This document shows, in pieces, positions 17,498 to 24,633 of a stretch of DNA of 64,000 nt. Below the pieces are notes generated by a model. That model was not told the DNA's origin and did not search any database. It was given only the letters and a program-made list of their open reading frames with translations. Position 1 is the first letter of the stretch. Every line of letters starts with the position of its first letter. Both the position numbers and the translations under genes were made by a program. The stretch comes from Myxococcota bacterium (GTDB taxonomy: Bacteria > Myxococcota_A > UBA796 > UBA9615 > JAKLKC01): NCBI GenBank assembly GCA_023150875.1, contig JAKLKC010000014.1:5608-69607 (forward strand). Reading direction: 5' to 3'.

Positions 17498-18831
17498 GGA
17501 CCCTCCCCCATCAGCCGCGCCCACTGCGCGCTGAGGATCCGCCCGTCGGGGTCCCACTGCCGGCGGACCTCCAGGAAGGAGTCCAGCCTGGGCTCCATGC
17601 GCCGGAAGTGCTCCGGGCGGGTGAAGGCGTCCTTGGCGAGGTAGACCCTCCCCCCGTCGGCGATGACCTGCTCGTTGAGGGCGTCCACCAGGGCCTGGGT
17701 GTCGTCCCGGACGGCGATGTCCAGGGCGATGGAGGTCCCCCGCATGGGGAAGGACAGGAGGCCCGGCCCCTCGGGCCCGCAGTCCTTGATCACGCACAGG
17801 AACGACGCGCCGCCCCGTCGGGTGAGCAGATCCAGGAAGCGCCGGACCGCGCCGGGGCCGGCGGCGTCGGGGAGCACGCACTGATACTGGGTGAACCCGC
17901 GGCGGCCATAGATCCGGTTCCAGTGGAGGATCGCGTCCAAGGGATAGAAGAAGGAGTCGGGGTGGACCACGCCGCGCCGCCGGCGGGGCTGGTGCGCCCA
18001 GAAGTAGAGGAAGTTGAAGCCCCACACGGTCAGGGGGTTCAGCACCCAGGAGGGGAAGAGGAAGGGCACGGTGAGCTTGCGCTTCTCGCGGGGGAAGGCC
18101 GCCGGCGCCTCGGAGGGCTCCGCCCACCTCCCCCGGTTGAGGATCCCACGCCCCATGCGCCGGCCCTGGGTGAGGCAGTCGATCCAGCCCATGGTCATGG
18201 GCCAGGCCGCCGCGTCCCTCTTGAGCCCGGCCATGAACTGGTCGATGTCGTCGATCCGCTCGCTCTCCGCCCAGATCCACGGGCTGGGGATCCGCTCGAG
18301 CTGGAACTCCACCTCCAGGACGTGCCCGGTGAGCCCCATGCCCCCCACGGTGGCGTTGAAGAGGTCCGGCTCGTCCTGGGGGGAGCACTCCAGGACCCGC
18401 CCGTCGGCCATCCGCATCCGGAGGGCCCGGACGTGGCGCCCGAAGCAGCCGTTGACGTGGTGGTTCTTGCCGTGGACGTCGGCGGCGACCATGCCCCCCA
18501 GGGTGACGTACTTCGTGCCGGGGGTCACCGCCGGGAACCAGCCCCGGGGCATGAAGATCCGGTTGACCTCCGCCAGGGTGAGCCCCGCCTCGGCCCGCAC
18601 CACACCGGTCTCGGCGTCGAACCCCAGCAGTCGGTCCCCCAGCCGGGTGCAGGCGACGTCCAGGCGCCCCGGCGGCGGGAGCGCCGAGTCCCCGTAGGCC
18701 CGCCCCAGCCCCCGGGAGAGCACGGCCCCCTCGCTGAGGGCGGCCAGGTCCTCGGACAGGACCTCGCGCCCCGGCACGGGGAGCAGGCCCCATCCGCTGA
18801 GGGTCGGTGGCGTCGCAGGCGTCTCGGACAC
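17494..18831 (-). CDS. dprE1: FAD-dependent oxidase, DprE1-like (decaprenylphosphoryl-ribose 2'-oxidase)
   Basis: Flavoenzyme of 445 residues, close to the 461 of mycobacterial DprE1. FAD-binding motifs are visible: SRGLGRAYGDSA and VTLGGMVAADVHGKNHHVNG, the latter very like DprE1. The second domain ends in VYLAKDAFTRPEHF, whose Lys (residue 400) matches the catalytic Lys418. The position matching the benzothiazinone-reactive Cys387 is Ala369 (GTSIALDI), exactly 31 residues before the Lys as in the mycobacterial enzyme. The reaction would be oxidation of the ribose 2'-hydroxyl of a polyprenyl-phosphate sugar. Start is GTG at 18831; the ribosome site is weak. No arabinosyltransferase of the Emb type is visible, so the arabinose acceptor is unknown. 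Confidence 0.82.
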   Translation of the reverse strand: MSETPATPPTLSGWGLLPVPGREVLSEDLAALSEGAVLSRGLGRAYGDSALPPPGRLDVACTRLGDRLLGFDAETGVVRAEAGLTLAEVNRIFMPRGWFPAVTPGTKYVTLGGMVAADVHGKNHHVNGCFGRHVRALRMRMADGRVLECSPQDEPDLFNATVGGMGLTGHVLEVEFQLERIPSPWIWAESERIDDIDQFMAGLKRDAAAWPMTMGWIDCLTQGRRMGRGILNRGRWAEPSEAPAAFPREKRKLTVPFLFPSWVLNPLTVWGFNFLYFWAHQPRRRRGVVHPDSFFYPLDAILHWNRIYGRRGFTQYQCVLPDAAGPGAVRRFLDLLTRRGGASFLCVIKDCGPEGPGLLSFPMRGTSIALDIAVRDDTQALVDALNEQVIADGGRVYLAKDAFTRPEHFRRMEPRLDSFLEVRRQWDPDGRILSAQWARLMGEGP

Positions 18832-18957
18832 GTTCCCGTCATCCCGGGTGGGCGGAGGCCCCGGGGCGGCGGAAGGATAGCACGCGCCGGGCCGGGCCGC
18901 CGCGCCCGGGTGCTGTCCCCGCGCGCCTTCCGAGCCCGCTCCAAGCCCACACGGGGG

Positions 18958-19152
18958 ATGCCGATAACGGAAAGGGTGGAGCGCGCCTGCGCGGCGGAGC
19001 TCCGGGACTCCGGCTACGGGATCGACGGCCCCGATCCGTCCCGGTCCGTCGATCCCGCCTCCCTGAGGTGCCGCCTGGGCCCGGGAGCGCCCCCGCCGGA
19101 TCCGGCCTGGCTGCGACGACTCGACCCGTCCTCGTGCCGGCGGGCCGCCTGA
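18958..19152 (+). CDS. Possible small protein, 64 residues
   Basis: An ATG with GGGGG immediately upstream opens a 64-codon frame in the gap between dprE1 and the next gene. The product is charged and Pro-rich (MPITERVERACAAELRDSGY at its start) with no membrane segment. It resembles no family I know. The rest of the 18832-19201 gap shows nothing else. Support is limited to reading frame and plausible composition. Confidence 0.25.
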   Translation: MPITERVERACAAELRDSGYGIDGPDPSRSVDPASLRCRLGPGAPPPDPAWLRRLDPSSCRRAA

Positions 19153-19201
19153 TCCTCGGACCTCCTTCCCTCCCAACCGGCGCGCCCCCACCATTCCGGC
19201 G

Positions 19202-19696
19202 ATGAACCTCTTCGCCTCGGATCCCGATCCCGTGGTGGCCGCGTTGGCCCTCGACGACCGCCGCGTGGTGAAGATGGCCACGGAGACGGCACAGATCCTC
19301 TGTACAGTCGCGCGGGCGCGGGGGATCCCGGCACCCTGGCGCCCCACGCACGCGCGCCACCCCACCGTCCTGTGGGTGTCACGGCGGCGAGCGAACTGGG
19401 ACTGGGCGTTGGCCCACGGGCTCGCCCTGGCCGACGAGTACCGCCACCGCTTCGGCCGCGAGCACGCCGCCCGGGCAGTGCTGGAGTGGGCAGCCCGGGA
19501 AGCGGCACCCCCCGCCGACGGCCTCCCCCTGGAGCCGTTCCCCCAGTGCATGCCCGAGGCCCTCCGGGGCACCGACCCCCACCAGGCCTACCGGCGCTTC
19601 CTGGGCCAGAAGTGGTCCCACGCCACCGTGGCCGGCCGCCCTCCCCGGTGGACACGACGCACCCCGCCGCCTTGGGCCTCCGCACCTACCTCCTGA
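19202..19696 (+). CDS. Conserved hypothetical protein (phage-associated type, MNLFxxDxDP N-terminus)
   Basis: Protein of 164 residues. Its N-terminus (MNLFASDPDPVVAALALDD, then RRVVKMATETAQIL) matches a recurring small family in phages and bacteria that usually begins with an MNIF-x-LD-x-DP-type segment followed by a DKHVVKM-like segment and a C-terminal PRWTRRxPPPWA. Both ends are present here. Some database entries label the family as endonuclease V / pyrimidine-dimer glycosylase-like, but I see no diagnostic catalytic motif and do not adopt that function. There is no clear ribosome site before the ATG. It marks the left side of the lower-GC region that leads to the caspase operon, so it may belong to that accessory segment. 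Confidence 0.6.
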   Translation: MNLFASDPDPVVAALALDDRRVVKMATETAQILCTVARARGIPAPWRPTHARHPTVLWVSRRRANWDWALAHGLALADEYRHRFGREHAARAVLEWAAREAAPPADGLPLEPFPQCMPEALRGTDPHQAYRRFLGQKWSHATVAGRPPRWTRRTPPPWASAPTS

Positions 19697-20311
19697 TGGT
19701 CGTACTCGACGCCTCGGGTCCAGGCACCGTGCTCGTCCACCGAGCGGCCGAGGGCCCGCACGAGGTCGGTCATCCACTTCGGCGGGGCCGCCGGTCTTCC
19801 TGGAGCCGGCGCACAGGCTCGCTACCGAAGTCATGGACGAGTCCGCTCCTGTGCGGCAGGATCGCCGCAGTCGGTCGGCCCTGCGCCGGCCAGGGAGGCG
19901 GCGGTGGCGGAACGGACGCTGACGACGGAGATGCGGTTGTTCGCCCCGCAGTGGGGACGGGGTCCGTCAACAGGGTCGTCTGCTCGATAACGGGATCGAA
20001 GCGGGCTCCGGTGGAATGAAGCGGGCGCGATTCGATGCAGCCTCGGAACAGTGGAGAGGGCACAACGCGTCGCCGTCCCCCTCGCGGCCATCCTCATGGA
20101 CGGCCGGATCGTCACCCCGTGAGATCTTGAGGCCGACCTCGTCTGGATCTGGCAGGGCTGGGAGGAGGGGAGGTTGACCGACGCCGTCGTCCGCGAGCCG
20201 GTGCTCAGGATGGCGGTGGCGATCAACGCGGCGACGACGAACACGTCGAAGGGGAAGCGGCGGTAGCGGATAGCGGCGGGTGACCGCGCCAGGACAGTCG
20301 CTCGTCGGGGT
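19697..20311 (+). other. Decayed accessory DNA without an intact gene
   Basis: This stretch has several frames broken by stops and no convincing complete gene. The most protein-like part is at 20051-20266 on the plus strand (listed separately). On the minus strand near 19690-19790 a short open segment reads as PKWMTDLVRALGRSVDEHG before losing sense. Composition shifts from the ~72% GC of the flanks towards lower GC. The pattern fits erosion of former mobile-element genes. Confidence 0.4.
20051..20266 (+). pseudogene. Possible gene remnant with internal stop
   Basis: From GTG at 20051 the frame reads 23 codons, meets TGA at 20120, and then continues as credible protein (DLEADLVWIWQGWEEGRLTD onward) to TAG at 20264. 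Residue use on both sides of the stop looks coding. No family is recognised. It could be a fragment of a phage or transposon gene; chance coding appearance in GC-rich DNA is the alternative. Confidence 0.25.
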
Positions 20312-21046
20312 CTAGGGTACGACCGCGAACGGGAAGTGGAATAGGCGACGTCCCCCTTCATAGACCGGGTTCTGGAGCATCGGGTCGAGTCGAGACTTCG
20401 CGATCCTGACGGCAGCCGGCACATGGAGTATGTGTGGACCGGGCGGTCTCTGACGGTCGATCCAGCTCTCGGTGCCCGTCACGAGGTTGTAGGTGAAGTG
20501 CCCGCCGATGATTCCCGAGTCCCCGGCGCTCTCACCAGGCGAGCAGGCGAAGACGATGGTCCTGCCCTTCTCGGCCGCGAGGATGGACTGATCGTAGAGA
20601 GCGCGGCATCGAGCTCGGTAGTGGTAGTCGGTGGTGCCAGCGATGACGGCCTTCGCCATCTTCTCCGTGAGCACCTGTGGCTCTGGCACCGGAGTTCGGC
20701 AGGCGTCGATAATCACCAACTGCCGCCGGGCGGAGAGTAGCAGGGAGTTGAGTGCGACGTCCTGATGATCGTTCACACACAAGTGCGTGTCATCGGACCG
20801 AGTGAACCCGTGCCCGGCGAAGAAGTAGAGGACGTAGTCAAACACCGGCGACGGGGCCGGCCCGTGGTGCTTCGGAATGAAGGGCTTCTCCTGGATGTCG
20901 ATCTCGTGCGGCTCCCAGGCTCCGCCATGATCGCTTAGCAGGAATGCCCTCATCCGCACCTTGTCGATCTTGACTCCGGGCAGGTGATCATCACCCGACA
21001 ACTGTGCCGCACCGACGATGTACGCCTTCCTTGCTACCTGAGCCAT
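20312..21046 (-). CDS. Caspase-like cysteine peptidase (C14 family)
   Basis: Protein of 244 residues with a caspase-hemoglobinase fold core. The catalytic His is His79 in DYVLYFFAGHGF and the Cys is Cys116 in LVIIDACRTP; the hydrophobic strands before each are typical of bacterial caspase-like/metacaspase proteins. The N-terminus KAYIVGAAQLSGDD matches the first beta-strand of the family. A downstream segment, TIVFACSPGESAGDSG, fits the substrate-pocket strand. No extra domain is attached, so it is a stand-alone protease. ATG at 21046 follows AGGAGG and lies one base after the stop of the membrane-protein gene, so the two form a tight operon. GC content is clearly below the flanks. Bacterial caspase-like proteins often act in regulated cell death; the target here is unknown. 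Confidence 0.85.
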   Translation of the reverse strand: MAQVARKAYIVGAAQLSGDDHLPGVKIDKVRMRAFLLSDHGGAWEPHEIDIQEKPFIPKHHGPAPSPVFDYVLYFFAGHGFTRSDDTHLCVNDHQDVALNSLLLSARRQLVIIDACRTPVPEPQVLTEKMAKAVIAGTTDYHYRARCRALYDQSILAAEKGRTIVFACSPGESAGDSGIIGGHFTYNLVTGTESWIDRQRPPGPHILHVPAAVRIAKSRLDPMLQNPVYEGGRRLFHFPFAVVP

Positions 21047-21047
21047 C

Positions 21048-21497
21048 TCAGCCCTCCTGTAGGTACTCCTTGACAAACTTTCGGAATCCCTGCGGATACC
21101 CTCGGATGTTCTCCGCCGGATGCCCGGGATGCTTCCACCATTCCTGGTGCCGAAGCACCAACTCCTTCACGCCAATCCGCTCCTCGATCTTATTCCGGTC
21201 TCCGTCGTGATATCGCCACGCACGTTCGAGGACGTTGAAGACGAAGACGCAGTAGGAGGAGTATCTTAGGAGCCTCTCGTCTCGGCTCGCCGGATCCCAC
21301 GACGCGCAGAACTCGTCGTCTTCAAGGTAGGGATACTCGATTCCGAGGCGGACGATCTCATCGACGCCCTGGTCGATGGAGTTCCACTCCGCCCGGCGTT
21401 GGATTATCCAGGCGGATACGAAACCACCGAACCCCGAGACGACCGATGCCACGATCGCGGACACGCCCGCGGCGTTGAGGAACTCCCAGAACGTCAT
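21048..21497 (-). CDS. Small membrane-anchored protein, operon partner of the caspase
   Basis: Protein of 149 residues with one N-terminal membrane segment (about 8-30, GVSAIVASVVSGFGGFVSAW) followed by a basic stop-transfer (IIQRRAEW) and a cytosolic domain. The domain is alpha-helical and rich in aromatic and charged residues (VFNVLERAWRYH, LRHQEWWKHPGH, GFRKFVKEYL). The pattern is reminiscent of DUF4760-like membrane proteins, but I cannot assign a family firmly. It precedes the caspase gene with a one-base gap. A perfect inverted repeat lies about 65 bases upstream of its ATG. The topology would let it act as membrane anchor, sensor or substrate for the caspase; this is inference. Confidence 0.65.
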   Translation of the reverse strand: MTFWEFLNAAGVSAIVASVVSGFGGFVSAWIIQRRAEWNSIDQGVDEIVRLGIEYPYLEDDEFCASWDPASRDERLLRYSSYCVFVFNVLERAWRYHDGDRNKIEERIGVKELVLRHQEWWKHPGHPAENIRGYPQGFRKFVKEYLQEG

Positions 21498-22248
21498 GCC
21501 GCCCTATACCGCGGTGCCCCTTCGCCGAGGCTACCATCGGTTGCTTGAGCCTATCGCAGTTCGCACCCCTGCGAAAGCCCCTCTCACTCGATACTTTCGC
21601 GCTCACGACCATTGAAGTTCCATCGGTCCGCAGGGTTGAGGGTCGGTCAGGATTTCGCGGGGTCGGCATCGCTGTCCTCGGCGGGGGGGCGAACGAGGTG
21701 AACCGGCCCTTGAACCCGGCGGCGATCTGCTCGGGCCGGAAGCGGATGTAGACCCGTTCAAGGATCGCGGACCTCGTCGTCTGGCGCATCGCGGCACTGA
21801 CTTCCGAGTGCCGGGCCCCGCTCATGGCCGCGATGGTGGCTAAGGTGGCCCGGCCGCTGTACGGGGTGACCGTCGTCGCCTCCCCTGCCAAGCCCGACCG
21901 CCCGGCGGCCTTCTTGATCGCGATCCTCAAGGACCCGATGCGATTCCCCTTCCAGACGAACGCGGGGCTGGATATCGGCTGACCGCACTCCTCCCACCAC
22001 CGGAGGAGTTCCCTCTCGGCCGCATCCGTCAGGGGGAGGGGTGCCGCCGAGGTCGCGTTCTTGCTGCCGGGGACGGTCGCCAGCTCTCGGCGGAAGTCGA
22101 TGAGCTCCCCGTCCATGGCGGCCACCTCGCCGGGGCGTGGACCGAGGCCGAGCTGGGTGGCGAAGAGGGCGCGATGGACCGGCGTGGCCGTGGCGTCGAA
22201 GAACGAGGGGGGACGGGTTAAGTGCGCGTCGCCTCTGTGGAATTTACC
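21358..22248 (-). pseudogene. Tyrosine recombinase (phage-type integrase) remnant
   Basis: The frame encodes the C-terminal catalytic half of a tyrosine integrase. Box I is visible as LGLGPRPGEVAAM, box II as TVTPYSGRATLATIA, and the nucleophile Tyr in ILERVYIRF near 21749. The N-terminal arm and core-binding domains are missing: the open frame runs straight into the 3' end of tRNA-Lys with no start codon before GTG at 22125. The usual box II His is Tyr and the LGH motif reads as MRQ, so activity is doubtful. The tail after about residue 145 looks non-coding and runs over the promoter region of the caspase operon, so a frameshift or lost stop is likely. It marks the tRNA as an integration site. 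Confidence 0.7.
21560..21575. promoter_or_regulatory. Perfect 16-bp inverted repeat upstream of the caspase operon
   Basis: TTCGCACCCCTGCGAA is a perfect 6-4-6 palindrome 63 bases before the operon's first ATG. It overlaps a weak TTTCGC-N17-TAGGCT promoter-like pair on the minus strand. It could be an operator. Confidence 0.4.
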
Positions 22249-22249
22249 T

Positions 22250-22325
22250 TGGTGAGCCGCCGGGGACTCGAACCCCGTACCCGCAGATTAAAAGTCTGCT
22301 GCTCTACCCGTTGAGCTAGCGGCCC
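22250..22325 (-). tRNA. tRNA-Lys (anticodon UUU)
   Basis: A 76-base tRNA with CCA encoded. The acceptor arm pairs GGGCCGC with GCGGCTC (one G-U pair), the D arm begins GCTCAACGGGTAGAGC, the anticodon loop is CTTTTAA with a five-pair stem (GCAGA/TCTGC), and the T arm contains GTTCGAGTC. The integrase remnant abuts its 3' end, the usual attachment position. Confidence 0.97.
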
Positions 22326-22331
22326 GGGACG

Positions 22332-22360
22332 GAAATACCGGCCGGGGGCCGGCTTGTCAA
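22332..22360 (-). promoter_or_regulatory. Promoter of tRNA-Lys
   Basis: Minus-strand TTGACA, 17-base spacer, TATTTC, ending seven bases before the mature tRNA 5' end. The transcript start would lie at or just before the tRNA. Confidence 0.65.
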
Positions 22361-22397
22361 CGGGCGCGGCGGGGAGGCCGGCGGAGCATGCGCGGGC

Positions 22398-23690
22398 TCA
22401 CAACGCCTTCCGCGGCGGGAGCAGGACGTTGGCGAGGAGGAGGCCCGCCACCAGGGAGGCCGCCAGGAGGGCCATGGTGAAGGCCAGCTCCACCCCCGAG
22501 ATCACGTCCTTCGCCATCAGCGAGGAGACGCTGCGGAAGCCCAGGCTTCCCGGGACCAGCAGCACGATCCCGGAGACCATGGGCACCGCGGCGGGGCGGT
22601 CCAGGTGGCGGGCGTAGGCGTTTCCCATGAGCGCCACCGACAGGGCCCCCAGGAAGGTGCCCAGCTCGGGGCCCAGCAGGCCCGTCCCCAGGCGGGCGCC
22701 GCCGAAGGCCAGGGAGCCGGCGAGGACCGCCCAACCCAGGTCCCGGGCCTGGCAGCGGAAGAGCACGCCGAAGCTCAGGGAGGCCACCAGCAGGGCCGCG
22801 GGCTCCGCCCAACCGGGCAGAGGGGCCGGAGGCCCCGCCGCCAGCGCCGGGACCATGCGCGATCCGATCTGGCTGCCCAGGGCGACGCCGAAGGCGATGT
22901 TCAGGAAGGACACCATCCCCCCCGCCAGCCGCGCCGTCCCCGACACCAGGTTGCGGGTCGCCAGCTCCGTCATCGCCACCGTCACCGCCAGCCCCGGGAA
23001 CAGCGAGATCAGCCCGCCGAGGGTGGTGATGGGCACCGAGAGGGGTTGGATCGCCCCCGCCGCCACCGTCGCCAGGAAGGTCCCCGCGAAGGCCGCCGTC
23101 GCCTCGAAGACCCTCCCCAGGCCCGGCTTCCACGAGGCCACCTCCGACAGGACCCCCACCAGCCCGCCGATCCCCGCCGCCACCAGGATCTCGGCCCAGC
23201 CTCCGCCAAAGAAGCGGGCCGCCGCGCCCGCCGACAGGGCGAAGGCCAGGACCACCAGCGCGCGGCCGTAGCGCGGGGCTCGGTCCACGATGCCATCGAC
23301 CCGCGCCGCCGCCTCCTCCACCGCCGCCAGGCCCCGGCCCACGTCGCGGATCACCGCGTCCAACTCGGCCATCTTGCCTAGATCCACCGAGGATGCGGCC
23401 GTTCGGACGATGCGCATCGACCGGGCGCCTTCGGCCTCGAAGGAGGCCAGGACATAGGTCGGCGTCGCGAAGAAGTGGCCCTGCATCCCGAGCCGTTCGC
23501 AGAGCTGATCCAGGGCCTCCTCGACCCGGTGGGCCGGCGCTCCCTGGGCGTGCAACGCCGCCCCCAGCTTCATCACCAGCGCGATGGCCGGGGAGAAGCC
23601 CCGGGGGGCGGGGCCCAGGTCGTCCCAGGTGGTGGTGACGGACGGCGGTGGGGTCGACGGGCCTGCCGCCCGCCCGGGCCGGCCCGTCAC
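22398..23690 (-). CDS. Threonine/serine exporter family membrane protein (ThrE-like)
   Basis: Protein of 430 residues with the two ThrE modules fused: a PF06738-type part with a soluble N-terminal domain (about 40-165; HAQGAPAHRVEEALDQL, FFATPTYVLASF) and five membrane segments, then a PF12821-type part with five more segments. The motif LISLFPGLAVTVAMTELATRN is characteristic. The family exports threonine and serine or similar small molecules across the inner membrane. The GTG start at 23690 overlaps the stop of the upstream lipoprotein gene as GTGA. A later start near GTG/ATG within the first 40 residues is possible because that part is a Pro-rich linker. Confidence 0.85.
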   Translation of the reverse strand: MTGRPGRAAGPSTPPPSVTTTWDDLGPAPRGFSPAIALVMKLGAALHAQGAPAHRVEEALDQLCERLGMQGHFFATPTYVLASFEAEGARSMRIVRTAASSVDLGKMAELDAVIRDVGRGLAAVEEAAARVDGIVDRAPRYGRALVVLAFALSAGAAARFFGGGWAEILVAAGIGGLVGVLSEVASWKPGLGRVFEATAAFAGTFLATVAAGAIQPLSVPITTLGGLISLFPGLAVTVAMTELATRNLVSGTARLAGGMVSFLNIAFGVALGSQIGSRMVPALAAGPPAPLPGWAEPAALLVASLSFGVLFRCQARDLGWAVLAGSLAFGGARLGTGLLGPELGTFLGALSVALMGNAYARHLDRPAAVPMVSGIVLLVPGSLGFRSVSSLMAKDVISGVELAFTMALLAASLVAGLLLANVLLPPRKAL

Positions 23691-24124
23691 CCGCCGGCGC
23701 ACGTCCCCTCGAAGCGCAGCTCCCCCACCTCCTGGGTCGCCGTCCAAGGGCCGCCGTCGTCGTCCCCCGCGACGACGAAGACCGAGGAGGCGAACGCCCC
23801 CGTCTCCCCGGGCTCGCAGGTGTAGGTCAGGGCGATCTCCGCCCGAGCGCCCGGATCGATGGGGATGTGCTCGTCCAGGTCGATGGGGACATACTCCTGC
23901 CCGGTCTCGTCCTCCATCGCGGCCGAGAAGGGAGTCGGAGGCAGGAAGTAGACGTGGGCCACCGCGTCCGTGAGGTTGTCCACGTGGGCCGTCTCGGTGG
24001 CGGACGACCCGGAGGGGATCTCGCCGAAGGCGATGCGCTCCTCCACCAGGGCCGCGTAGTGGACGAGGGGTGAGGCGCACGCGACGCCGAAGAGGGCGGC
24101 CAGGGACGGCGCAACGGCTCTCAC
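23687..24124 (-). CDS. Hypothetical lipoprotein with ASH-like domain
   Basis: Short exported protein of 145 residues. The signal ends in ALFGVAC, a lipobox. The mature part begins with IAFGEIPSGSSATETAHVDN, which matches the first strands of ASH / choice-of-anchor-D immunoglobulin-like domains; the rest alternates acidic loops and short strands. Two Cys (in YTCEPGE and FEGTCAGG) may pair. The start is the second of two adjacent GTG codons, five bases after AGGAGG. Its stop overlaps the start of the exporter gene, so both are translated together. No function can be assigned. Confidence 0.65.
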   Translation of the reverse strand: MRAVAPSLAALFGVACASPLVHYAALVEERIAFGEIPSGSSATETAHVDNLTDAVAHVYFLPPTPFSAAMEDETGQEYVPIDLDEHIPIDPGARAEIALTYTCEPGETGAFASSVFVVAGDDDGGPWTATQEVGELRFEGTCAGG

Positions 24125-24155
24125 CACGTCCTCCTTCGGGGGCCCGCGGCCCCCC

Positions 24156-24608
24156 TCAGCTCCTGCCCGTGTGTCCGAAGCCCCCCGTGCCCCGCTGGGA
24201 GGGGGGAAGGTGGTCCCTTGGATCCCACTCCGCCCGCGCCACCGGCGCCAGGACCGCCTGGGCGATCCGGTCCCCCGGAGCGATGACGAAGGGGCCAGCC
24301 CCAAGGTTGGCCAGGATCACCCGGATCTCGCCCCGGTAGTCGCAGTCCACCGTGCCGGGCGCGTTCAGGCAGGTGACGCCGTGGTGCAGCGCAAGGCCGC
24401 TCCGGGGGCGGACCTGCAGCTCGTACCCTTCGGGGACGGCCACCGCCAGCCCAGTGGGCACTGCGGCCCTCTCCCCCGGCGCCAGGGTCAGGGGGCCGTC
24501 CAGTGCGGCCCGGAGGTCCATGCCCACGGCGCCCGGGGTCGCGTACTCGGGGAGGGGGAGGGAGAGGTCCGGCCGGAGGCGGCGAACGGGGACACGGACG
24601 TGCGTCAT
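24156..24608 (-). CDS. dut: dUTP diphosphatase (dUTPase)
   Basis: Trimeric dUTPase of 150 residues that hydrolyses dUTP to dUMP and pyrophosphate, keeping uracil out of DNA and supplying dUMP for thymidylate. All five motifs are present: GMDLRA (1), RPRSGLA (2), [15 protein letters not shown] (3, catalytic Asp), PGDRIAQ (4) and the C-terminal arm [10 protein letters not shown] (5). Length is standard. It lies 25 bases downstream of pnp on the same strand, so it is probably co-transcribed with rpsO-pnp. Confidence 0.97.
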   Translation of the reverse strand: MTHVRVPVRRLRPDLSLPLPEYATPGAVGMDLRAALDGPLTLAPGERAAVPTGLAVAVPEGYELQVRPRSGLALHHGVTCLNAPGTVDCDYRGEIRVILANLGAGPFVIAPGDRIAQAVLAPVARAEWDPRDHLPPSQRGTGGFGHTGRS

Positions 24609-24633
24609 GGACGCCGCCTCCGAGAATCCCGGG

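Noticed and set aside
19831-20424. Open frame of 197 codons on the minus strand
   Set aside because: The product is Arg/Ser-rich, overlaps the caspase gene's 3' end and has no recognisable motif; the opposite strand looks more coding-like.
18832-22249. Second copy of the tRNA-Lys 3' end (attachment repeat)
   Set aside because: Reading the region for the GGTTCGAGTCCCCGG segment gave no second copy within the window; the far end may be lost or outside.
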